The notes under the pieces were generated by a model. That model worked only from the letters and a program-made list of their open reading frames with translations, did not search any database and had not been told where the DNA came from. A DNA stretch of 5,886 bases. Origin: an uncultured Saprospiraceae bacterium (GTDB lineage Bacteria > Bacteroidota > Bacteroidia > Chitinophagales > Saprospiraceae). Each line of letters begins with the position of its first letter. Positions within the stretch are counted from its first letter, which is position 1. The stretch is from contig CALHKJ010000017.1 in the NCBI GenBank assembly GCA_938033975.1, positions 1 through 5,886 on the forward strand. The letters run 5' to 3'. Shown piece by piece: positions 1-5,414 of the stretch. A program made the translations under genes and the position numbers.

Positions 1-82
1 GCTGGCCTATGATGGAGGAGGAAAAATTAGCGAAGCGATAAATTCTGAAGTCATATTCTCTCTCAGTAGATTGGATAACTGA
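1..82 (+). CDS. 3' end of an unrecognised upstream gene (partial)
   Basis: An open frame enters from the left edge (first full codon at base 2) and stops at TGA 80-82, giving 26 residues that begin LAYDGGG and end SLSRLDN. The tail is too short to assign a family. It is taken as coding because the frame is open from the window edge and because a strong intrinsic terminator follows 50 bases after the stop, as expected for the last gene of a transcription unit. Start, length and function lie outside the window. It could be a chance open frame, but the terminator makes that less likely. Confidence 0.5.
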   Translation, partial: LAYDGGGKISEAINSEVIFSLSRLDN

Positions 83-132
83 GACTTAGGGTATAACGCT
101 TTTCTCATTATGAGATTGGTTTATTGATTTAG

Positions 133-163
133 ACTCGTCGCTCCCCGCGACGAGTTTTTTTTT
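133..163 (+). terminator. Intrinsic terminator of the upstream gene
   Basis: A perfect 9-bp stem (ACTCGTCGC at 133-141, GCGACGAGT at 147-155) closes a five-base loop (TCCCC) and runs straight into an uninterrupted T-tract (155-163). The stem is far more GC-rich than its surroundings. Orientation is + strand, 50 bases after the partial upstream gene, so the esterase that follows should have its own promoter. Confidence 0.93.
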
Positions 164-258
164 GCCCAAACTTAAGATCTAATAAGATCTTCTAAATGTT
201 TGAAATTCCTATTCTAATTTCAATTGCTTATATTAGGATCTAATTCAAGTAAACAAGG

Positions 259-1713
259 ATGAAACAGATAGTCTTAACGCTACTCACTTGTTGTATTAGT
301 CTGCTAGTTCAGGCCCAAATAACAGACTGTACAACTGATAGATATCAACAAAGTATTTTTAATAATATTCAAGTAAGATCTGACATTACTTTTGGTTCAG
401 CCGTAAATATTTTAGGTGTAAACCAAAGCTTGGAGATGGATATCTATGAACCAGCTCCCAGCGAAGAGTACCTTAGTAAACGCCCTTTGGTTGTTATGCT
501 ATATGGCGGCGCTTTTATCGCTGGAGATAAGACTGATTCTGATATTGTTGCTTGGTGCGATAGCTTGGCTCATCATGGATATGTATGTGCGGCTGTTGAA
601 TATAGGTTGGATAATATTTTTCATTTTGCTTTACCTAATCAAGGAGTAAGAGCTGCATATAGAGCAATACAAGATGCACATGCTGCAGTAAGATATATTT
701 TAGAAGACCCAAACAATGAAAACTTTAATGTAGATCCAAATTACATTTATGCGGGTGGGTCAAGTGCTGGAGCAATTACAGCAATTCATCTTGGATATAT
801 GGATGACTCCGAACGACCTGCTGAAACTTTTAATGTAGGATTCTTAGATCCCGATATGGGTTGTATCGCATGCTCAGGTAATACCTATAATCAAGCATTT
901 GAGGTGCGAGGGATTATTGATCTGTGGGGAGCGACTTTAGATTTATCTTACTTAGATGCTACAGATAATATTCCTATGGTCATCATCCATGGTGATCAGG
1001 ATGGTACTGTTCCTTTTGTTTCAGGTCCTCCGTTTGGAGTATCATTATTTCCAACAGTATATGGTGCGGTTCCAATGGATGCTGAGCTCACAACCAATGG
1101 CATCGCTCATGATTTTTATCCTTACCTTGGAGAAGGTCATGTATTCTACGGTTCGCCCAATGTCTCTTTTCCAAATCAATTGTGGGATCCTGTTTTTACT
1201 CAAGCTCAGGAGTTTTTATATAATAGGACCCTTGCATTTAACTCACCAGTTCCTACTGGAATAAATAATGTATGTGCTGGAGATATTATCACCTATCAAG
1301 TGCCAGCCAATTCTAGCTCATTGTTTTGTTGGGATGCCATCGGTGGCACAATTGTTTTTTCTACAGCCAATACGGTAACTGTACAATGGAACAGTTTTCC
1401 AGCGCAGCTCACGGTGACTGAGACAACATGTGTTGATGTGTCAGGTGTACCATCTAGTATCAATATCAATTCAACCCCAAGTTCATACTCCACGGCAAAT
1501 GGTAATATGTTGACAGGTATACAAGTTCCAGTAGCTGATTATGAAACAGATGGTGTCATTGAATCAGATCAGTTGGTGCAATTAGATCTAAGTAATCCCA
1601 GCGCTACAAATGTAGATTATGATAGCAAAACTTTAATCTGTTTGCAGAATGATTTTGAGGTAACTGCTGATGTAAACTTTCATGCTTTCATTGATGGCTG
1701 TGGTGGGCAGTAG
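259..1713 (+). CDS. Secreted alpha/beta-hydrolase (carboxylesterase-like) with PKD-like and 3-coathanger-like C-terminal domains
   Basis: A 484-residue exported hydrolase, probably acting on an ester or acyl-sugar substrate outside the cytoplasm. Residues 1-19 form a signal peptide (hydrophobic LTLLTCCISLLVQA, likely cleaved before QITDC). The alpha/beta-hydrolase fold covers about 35-325. It has an oxyanion-hole strand VVMLYGGAF (78-86), where the usual HGG is YGG as in type-B carboxylesterases, a nucleophile elbow GSSAG with Ser169, an acid site HGDQDGTVPF (likely Asp248) and catalytic His294 in EGHVFYG. A complete Ser-Asp-His triad can therefore be proposed. Residues about 333-400 resemble a Bacteroidota PKD-like Ig module (VCAGDIITYQVP, GGTIVFSTANTVTVQW). 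The last 80 residues resemble the '3-coathanger stack' C-terminal domain, ending FEVTADVNFHAFIDGCGGQ. The ATG at 259 is chosen because the signal peptide begins there; only AAGG precedes it as a weak ribosome site. It stands alone between the upstream terminator and a long spacer. Hydrolase fold confident; substrate unknown. Confidence 0.92.
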   Translation: MKQIVLTLLTCCISLLVQAQITDCTTDRYQQSIFNNIQVRSDITFGSAVNILGVNQSLEMDIYEPAPSEEYLSKRPLVVMLYGGAFIAGDKTDSDIVAWCDSLAHHGYVCAAVEYRLDNIFHFALPNQGVRAAYRAIQDAHAAVRYILEDPNNENFNVDPNYIYAGGSSAGAITAIHLGYMDDSERPAETFNVGFLDPDMGCIACSGNTYNQAFEVRGIIDLWGATLDLSYLDATDNIPMVIIHGDQDGTVPFVSGPPFGVSLFPTVYGAVPMDAELTTNGIAHDFYPYLGEGHVFYGSPNVSFPNQLWDPVFTQAQEFLYNRTLAFNSPVPTGINNVCAGDIITYQVPANSSSLFCWDAIGGTIVFSTANTVTVQWNSFPAQLTVTETTCVDVSGVPSSININSTPSSYSTANGNMLTGIQVPVADYETDGVIESDQLVQLDLSNPSATNVDYDSKTLICLQNDFEVTADVNFHAFIDGCGGQ

Positions 1714-1759
1714 GGGACAGGACTCATTTGCGGAAGCGAATAAAAATAAATCATAATGC

Positions 1760-1795
1760 AAAAAAAAATAGCAGTATCCGTTGACGATACTGCTA
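1760..1795 (-). terminator. Minus-strand intrinsic terminator (hairpin + T9)
   Basis: Read on the minus strand, a perfect 10-bp stem TAGCAGTATC / GATACTGCTA (1795-1786 and 1778-1769) closes a 7-base loop and is followed at once by nine T residues (1768-1760). On the + strand the stem is preceded by A9 and not followed by Ts, so it works only for leftward transcription. No minus-strand protein gene lies to its right before the promoter at 1841-1873, so it most simply ends a short RNA. Confidence 0.85.
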
Positions 1796-1837
1796 CTAGC
1801 TAACACCCTATTGTTAATAGAGAAAAATGAGAATTTG
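1760..1837 (-). ncRNA. Putative small RNA of about 78 nt, antisense-oriented to the esterase 3' region
   Basis: This is inferred from a consensus promoter (1873-1841, minus) followed about 80 bases later by a strong minus-strand terminator (1795-1760). The 5' end is estimated a few bases past the -7 box, near 1837. The transcript would open with a U-rich single-stranded stretch (TTCTCATTTTTCTC). It could then form either a small hairpin CTATT-AAC-AATAG (1820-1808) or an overlapping TAACA/TGTTA stem, and it ends in the 10-bp terminator hairpin. It contains no credible reading frame. No + strand terminator is visible between the esterase stop (1713) and this unit, so a read-through esterase mRNA would be fully complementary to it. 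I do not recognise a known RNA family. Confidence 0.6.
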
Positions 1838-1840
1838 ATT

Positions 1841-1873
1841 CAAATATAGGCTCATTTCTAACCATGTCAAAAA
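1841..1873 (-). promoter_or_regulatory. Bacteroidota-type promoter (TTTG-N19-TATATTTG), minus strand
   Basis: On the minus strand a -33 box TTTG (1871-1868, within TTTTTG) is separated by exactly 19 bases from a perfect -7 box TATATTTG (1848-1841), matching the TAnnTTTG consensus of the Bacteroidota primary sigma factor. It is the only fully matching two-box promoter I found in the window. Its product would be the short RNA ending at 1760. Confidence 0.65.
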
Positions 1874-2155
1874 TTGATTTCTTTTATGCTATTTATATGC
1901 AGGAGTGTATCTACTATCAATCTGAATAGGGGTAGAACGGAAAAAGAATAACCGTTTTAATTATTTCCACAAACAATAGTTTTAGTTGTAGACATGTAAA
2001 ATGCTTGGCAAAATTGAGTGACTAATAATTGACAAATGAAAATGCAACAAATTTCTTTTATTGTTTTATGATAAAAAGTAAACATTCAAATTGCGTAAAG
2101 AGAAATGAAGGATATCTTTATAATTTACGGTTCAACCATAAACGTCTTACTTATA

Positions 2156-2163
2156 TAGCTTTG
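2156..2163 (+). promoter_or_regulatory. Possible -7 promoter box for the leucine-rich repeat gene
   Basis: TAGCTTTG matches TAnnTTTG exactly, in the right orientation for the gene at 2311. The region 19-21 bases upstream offers only TTCA rather than TTTG, so this is half a promoter and may be chance in AT-rich DNA. Confidence 0.25.
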
Positions 2164-2193
2164 ATTTGTATTCATTTTTGACCTCGAATATTC

Positions 2194-2207
2194 ACTTAGC
2201 CCTAAGT
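2194..2207. promoter_or_regulatory. 14-base inverted repeat, possible operator
   Basis: ACTTAG and CTAAGT form a perfect 6-bp dyad around CC. It lies 104 bases before the start at 2311 and about 30 bases after the possible -7 box. There is no T-tract, so it is not a terminator. It could be a protein-binding site; short dyads like this also arise by chance. Confidence 0.2.
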
Positions 2208-2310
2208 ATTTGTCACCTATTAAACTAAAATAGAAGAGGCAAAATGTTAAAACCTTGATTTTGATGAAGATGACTTAATAATTACACTAAATTACTTTCA
2301 AACAATTTTC

Positions 2311-3597
2311 ATGCATAGTATTAAATTAGTAATTCTCATTGGCATAGCTTTGCTTTGGATACCCACTATATGCTTTTCACAATGTCCACCAAGTTCTGTT
2401 ATAATTAACACACAACAAGACATTATTGATTTCAATGCAAACTATCCTACTTGTAAAAACATAACAGGAAACTTGAGTATTGATGGAGCCACCATTGTTG
2501 ATTTGAGCTTATTAAATTCTATTGAAAATATATCTGGTAGTTTAGAAATTTTAAATACATCATGTCTCGAAGTAGAATTTGAAAATTTAATAAACGTAGG
2601 TGGCAGACTTAAAATAAATGATAATAACCTTGCAACAACCATCAATGGTTTTCCAAATTTACAGTCTGTTGGTTTTGAACTTGATATTGTAAATAATGCA
2701 AATTTGAATAACATCGTAGGATTCAATTCCTTAATAGATATACCATCTAGGTTTTTTATAGATAACAACGCTTCACTTGAATTAGTCTCAGGTTTTAATA
2801 GCCTAAATAATGTTGTAGGCCAGTTTATTATTAGGAACAATGCCCAACTTGACAGTTTGAAAGGATTTCAAAATTTCACAGTAGCTCTTAATGACTTTTG
2901 GATTATATTAAATCCAGAGCTTGTTTATATTTCTGAATTTCCAAGTTTTCAAACTGTTGGTGATGTTTTTCAAATTAAGTTCAATAATAAATTAGAAAAT
3001 ATTGTTGGATTTAATGGATTATTGTCTACATCAAACAATCTTGAAATTGTTGGATCTGCATTGAAAGTTATTGATGGATTTAATAACCTTGTTTCTGTTA
3101 ATGGTGATTTAGAAATAAGCTTTAATCCCGTTCTGAATTCAATCAATGCCTTCGGAAACTTAAATACTATTGGTGGCGATTTTGATTTTATTGCCAATAC
3201 TCTTTATACCGATTTACTTTGGTTAAGTTCATTAAATTTTATAGGTCGAGATGTCAATATTAATTCAAACCCTAATTTATCAATATGTGATATTATTTGT
3301 TTATTAAACATTACAAATAATATTGGTGGGATTATTAATATCAGCAATAATTCAACTGGCTGCAATACCCTGCAAGAAGTAAATGCTTCTTGTGCCAATC
3401 CATGTGATGGCATAAATGTCTATGTCAATCCTGTAATAGATAATATCAATAGTGGTGAAATTAGTATTATTTCAGATGCTATAATCAATACATCTCAAAG
3501 CATCTTGTTCGAAGCAGGAAACTTGATCAACTTAGATCCAGGCTTTGAAGTTACTGCGAGCACAAATTTCACAGCTCAAATATGGCCTTGCTATTAA
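2311..3597 (+). CDS. Secreted leucine-rich (receptor-L-like) repeat protein with 3-coathanger-like C-terminal domain
   Basis: A 428-residue exported protein, probably a surface binding or adhesion protein rather than an enzyme. Residues 1-24 form a signal peptide (LVILIGIALLWIPTICFSQ). Cys25 follows, but the preceding FSQ is not a lipobox, so ordinary signal-peptidase cleavage is assumed. From about residue 47 to 345 the chain is a beta-solenoid of receptor-L-domain-like repeats, with a core of eight in near-perfect 24-residue register. They begin at residues 113, 137, 161, 185, 209, 233, 256 and 280 and follow the pattern GFNxLxxVxGxFxIxNNxxLxxI. The N- and C-terminal caps carry cysteines (25, 48, 85; 326, 330, 351, 361, 365). 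Residues 373-428 form the C-terminal domain, with EAGNLINLDPGFEVTAS then NFTAQIWPCY, closely resembling the esterase tail. The start at 2311 gives a complete signal peptide. Codons are visibly AT-richer than in the esterase. No terminator is evident after the stop. The ligand cannot be told from sequence. Confidence 0.92.
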   Translation: MHSIKLVILIGIALLWIPTICFSQCPPSSVIINTQQDIIDFNANYPTCKNITGNLSIDGATIVDLSLLNSIENISGSLEILNTSCLEVEFENLINVGGRLKINDNNLATTINGFPNLQSVGFELDIVNNANLNNIVGFNSLIDIPSRFFIDNNASLELVSGFNSLNNVVGQFIIRNNAQLDSLKGFQNFTVALNDFWIILNPELVYISEFPSFQTVGDVFQIKFNNKLENIVGFNGLLSTSNNLEIVGSALKVIDGFNNLVSVNGDLEISFNPVLNSINAFGNLNTIGGDFDFIANTLYTDLLWLSSLNFIGRDVNINSNPNLSICDIICLLNITNNIGGIINISNNSTGCNTLQEVNASCANPCDGINVYVNPVIDNINSGEISIISDAIINTSQSILFEAGNLINLDPGFEVTASTNFTAQIWPCY

Positions 3598-3671
3598 ACA
3601 ACAGAATTTTTAGTCTTTCAAAACAACTCTTAGTCTAACTTATTTAATTATCCTTAATCACAAGACTCAGA
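3598..3671. other. Spacer with scattered AGTCT words before the heptad array
   Basis: Short AT-rich gap after the repeat protein's stop. It contains AGTCT at 3612 and 3632, the same word that heads many units of the array starting at 3672, so it may be a decayed edge of that array. No hairpin terminator was found. Confidence 0.3.
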
Positions 3672-3827
3672 GTTCCCGGTTCTCGCTTCTCGCTTCTCGG
3701 TTCCCGGTTCTCGGCTCTCACTTCCTCATAAGTCTTAGATTTTTCGTCTTGAGTCTCCCATCTTAAATCTTTCGTCTCCAGTCTTCTTCTCTAGTCTTTC
3801 GTCTCGAGTCTCCCATCTCAAATTTTT
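3672..3827. repeat. Degenerate heptanucleotide tandem array (about 22 units, pyrimidine-rich on the + strand)
   Basis: The sequence divides into 7-base units sharing a core near NNTCTYN. Block one (3672-3727) is eight units: GTTCCCG, GTTCTCG, CTTCTCG twice, GTTCCCG, GTTCTCG, GCTCTCA, CTTCCTC. After a three-base interruption (ATA), block two (3731-3786) is eight units such as AGTCTTA, CGTCTTG, AGTCTCC, CATCTTA, AATCTTT, CGTCTCC, AGTCTTC. One six-base unit (3787-3792) follows, then five more (3793-3827). The strand is strongly pyrimidine-biased. A 7-base period cannot keep a reading frame, so it is not coding. It fills most of the gap between the genes ending at 3597 and starting at 3916. The closest known analogue is the short tandemly repeated heptamers of other bacteria; the function is unknown. 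Confidence 0.8.
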
Positions 3828-3915
3828 TCTTAACCCAAGTCAATGTTTTGTCTACTTATTAAATAGAATTTTGAATAAAATAATAATTCACTTCTAATTA
3901 ATAAAACCAGATAAA

Positions 3916-4641
3916 ATGAATAAGTACAGAATATTGCTCTTAGCGCTTTTTTTGTTTGTCTCTTCCTTCGAGACTATTGCTCAAGATATTGTTACTCAGT
4001 ATTTTGAACCCGTAGATTCCAAAGAAGAGAAATTATCCGCCGATGACATTTTTGCATCAAGCGCACTTTATAATTCTATATCCGAATTAGCAAATCCAGC
4101 TCAGCAAACTCAATATTTAAATCAGTCAAGAATATATTCAGCTGACAATTTATTTTCTAGTCCAAAAAATTCAATCCTCACAGATAATTTATTTCAATCA
4201 CCAATTAAAAACTCGACAATGATTACAAATCGAAGACTCAAATATTCAAGCTTATGGGCCTTTGCATCCTTAAATTATTTATACGCTGACTTGGTTGGCC
4301 TAATGGATTTAAATCTTTTAAGCCAATATCAAACTGGAATAGTAAATGGTATCGAGATTACACCTGGTTTTTTAACGGGTGCAGCCGCATACATGCAGAT
4401 ACCGCTAGCAAATGTTTTTTTACCTCTAGTAATTAAAAATGATAAGGTTTTGCGTTGGGTGCAGATTATTTCCGGCAGCATCGCAACCTTAGCTCAAGGT
4501 GCTACTTTGTTTGTTGGCAAGCCACAGCCTTATTACCTTTTATTTTCTGCAATTGAAATGGGGGCTACCGCCTTTATTACCTATGATGCAATAAAATGGA
4601 AGCCGGAATCAAACAGGAAAAAGAAACCAATTGATTTTTGA
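3916..4641 (+). CDS. Signal-peptide protein with repeat-bearing N-terminal extension and DUF6326-like four-helix membrane domain
   Basis: A 241-residue protein of unknown function. Residues 1-22 form a signal peptide (ILLLALFLFVSSFETIA, then QDI). Residues about 35-105 are polar and hold three degenerate copies of an S/T-A-D-D/N-I/L-F-x-S motif: SADDIFASS (41-49), SADNLFSSPKNS (75-86) and TDNLFQSPIKNS (89-100). From residue 110 the chain resembles the DUF6326 integral-membrane family: SSLWAFASLNYLYADLVGLM, then GIEITPGFLTGAAAYMQIP with LANVFLPLVI, WVQIISGSIATLAQGATLFV, and YYLLFSAIEMGATAFITYDAIKWK. This gives four hydrophobic segments (about 111-128, 147-172, 181-200, 206-224). As I recall the family, members are usually only about 130-140 residues, so the extension is unusual. 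The stop (TGA 4639-4641) abuts the stop of the Crp/Fnr gene on the other strand. The family call rests on remembered family pattern and needs a profile search; function unknown. Confidence 0.85.
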   Translation: MNKYRILLLALFLFVSSFETIAQDIVTQYFEPVDSKEEKLSADDIFASSALYNSISELANPAQQTQYLNQSRIYSADNLFSSPKNSILTDNLFQSPIKNSTMITNRRLKYSSLWAFASLNYLYADLVGLMDLNLLSQYQTGIVNGIEITPGFLTGAAAYMQIPLANVFLPLVIKNDKVLRWVQIISGSIATLAQGATLFVGKPQPYYLLFSAIEMGATAFITYDAIKWKPESNRKKKPIDF

Positions 4642-4653
4642 TTATTTCTTTTT
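4618..4653. terminator. Weak A/T stem across the convergent stop codons, possible bidirectional terminator
   Basis: AAAAAGAAA (4618-4626) can pair with TTTCTTTTT (4645-4653) around an 18-base loop spanning both stop codons. The stem is almost all A-T, so stability is low. The symmetry would let it serve both converging genes. No better terminator exists between them. Confidence 0.25.
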
Positions 4654-5223
4654 TTGAAATATTCTTTTTTTGATTCTACTTAATGATTCAGGCTTTACGC
4701 CTAGATAACTGGAAAGGTGAATTTGAGAAATGCCTTGGATCAATTCAGGTTTATCTTCAAGTAACTTAAGGTACCTTTCTTCCGCAGAACTATTTTGATA
4801 TTCTGTGAAATGTTGTTGTTGTTTCAAGATTTCTTTTTCGAGAATCATTTGAGACAATTCAAGAAATTTAGGATTTGTTTTCATGAACTCTGAGCCTTGA
4901 TTTTCATTGGCAATCAACAATACACTGTCCTGAACACAATCTAAATAAAATGTAGAACTTGATGGTTGGACTTGTCCAATAGCTGGGAGAATCCATTCTT
5001 CTTCGGTGTAGAAGTTTGTGATTCTCTCAGTTCCATCTTTTATAATGTATTGACGAACACAACCTTTAAGCACAAAATAATTATCGTGGACAACTTGACC
5101 TTCTTTTAGAAGAATATGTTTTTTACCAAATTCACGAATATCTATGTCTTGAGTAATCGCAGTTTTTTCCTCTTCAGTTAAAGGTCTGAATTTTGAAAAA
5201 TATTGTACTATTTTTTCTTCCAT
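4642..5223 (-). CDS. Crp/Fnr-family transcriptional regulator
   Basis: A 193-residue cytoplasmic regulator of the short Bacteroidota Crp/Fnr type. The N-terminal cyclic-nucleotide-binding-like beta-roll spans about 20-115: ILLKEGQVVHDNYFVLKG (37-54), then CVRQYIIKDGTERITNFYTEEEW. A dimerisation helix follows (about 115-145). The C-terminal helix-turn-helix is at about 166-188 (SQIHLSSYLGVKPESLSRIKKR), with the SYLGVxPESLSRIKK pattern typical of the recognition-helix region. The R-S/T-A signature that contacts cAMP phosphate in E. coli Crp is missing; the corresponding stretch reads PSSSTFYLDC. cAMP is therefore an unlikely ligand, and there is no Fnr-type N-terminal cysteine cluster. The ATG at 5223 is the natural start (MEEKIVQYF). 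The gene is convergent and stop-to-stop with the DUF6326-like gene and divergent from the lipoprotein gene 191 bases away; such regulators often control a neighbour. Confidence 0.93.
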   Translation of the reverse strand: MEEKIVQYFSKFRPLTEEEKTAITQDIDIREFGKKHILLKEGQVVHDNYFVLKGCVRQYIIKDGTERITNFYTEEEWILPAIGQVQPSSSTFYLDCVQDSVLLIANENQGSEFMKTNPKFLELSQMILEKEILKQQQHFTEYQNSSAEERYLKLLEDKPELIQGISQIHLSSYLGVKPESLSRIKKRIFQKKK

Positions 5224-5414
5224 TTTATTTTTTCAAAAATTATTATTATCCGTCTCAAATTTGGCTTTCAATTTTTGCTCCTACCAATATAAGTAATTCA
5301 AATTTGCTAACTGATTTTAGTGATATTCTAGCTGATAAAATTTCATGTAGAAAATGAAACTATGTAACTAAGCCTCGTGCAGATCAATGTTTACGTTATT
5401 TAGTAAATTTGGCT
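5224..5414. promoter_or_regulatory. Divergent intergenic region between the regulator and lipoprotein genes
   Basis: The 191-base region must hold both start regions. It contains AAATTTGGCT twice, exactly (5257-5266 and 5405-5414), and a near copy AAATTTGCT (5300-5308). The rightmost copy overlaps a perfect -7 box TAAATTTG (5404-5411) ending just before the lipoprotein ATG. No clear TGTGA-N6-TCACA or TTGAT-N4-ATCAA Crp/Fnr site was seen. No clear promoter for the regulator was found. Confidence 0.4.
5404..5411 (+). promoter_or_regulatory. Possible -7 box immediately before the lipoprotein start
   Basis: TAAATTTG fits TAnnTTTG exactly and ends three bases before the ATG at 5415, which would imply a transcript starting at or near the start codon. 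No TTTG lies at the expected -33 position, so the match may be chance. Confidence 0.25.

Larger units (their letters stand above)
1874..2310. other. AT-rich spacer upstream of the repeat protein; no gene seen
   Basis: No convincing coding frame or RNA gene is present here. Visible signals are a perfect + strand -7 box TAGCTTTG (2156-2163) without a recognisable TTTG at the -33 position, and a 14-base dyad ACTTAG-CC-CTAAGT (2194-2207) directly after the palindrome GAATATTC (2186-2193). Either could take part in expression of the gene starting at 2311, which would then have a leader of roughly 140 bases. Open frames in the stretch are under 20 codons. Confidence 0.5.

Noticed and set aside
195..221. 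Promoter for the esterase from AATGTTTG or TAATTTC
   Set aside because: Each differs from TAnnTTTG, and no TTTG lies at the required upstream spacing.
446..1493. Open frames of 65-102 codons overlapping the esterase gene in other frames
   Set aside because: They overlap the catalytic-domain coding sequence, show no family features and look like shadows of the real gene.
1936..1956. AACGG / CCGTT hairpin followed by TTTTAA
   Set aside because: Only a 5-bp stem around an 11-base loop with a broken T-tract; too weak to call a terminator.
2105..2158. + strand 17-residue frame (MKDIFIIYGSTINVLLI)
   Set aside because: Too short and AT-driven, with no supporting signals; the TAG stop overlaps a possible promoter box.
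2125..2175. Minus-strand 16-residue frame (MNTNQSYISKTFMVEP)
   Set aside because: No promoter, ribosome site or terminator is associated with it, and frames this short are expected by chance.
2371..2385. Lipoprotein signal on the leucine-rich repeat protein (Cys25)
   Set aside because: The residues before the cysteine are F-S-Q, which do not fit a lipobox.
2442..3413. Three minus-strand open frames opposite the leucine-rich repeat gene
   Set aside because: They lie wholly within a convincing + strand gene with signal peptide and repeats, have low-complexity translations and no recognisable domains.
3672..3827. CRISPR array
   Set aside because: The units are 7 bases long with no 25-37-base repeats or unique spacers; this is a heptad tandem repeat.
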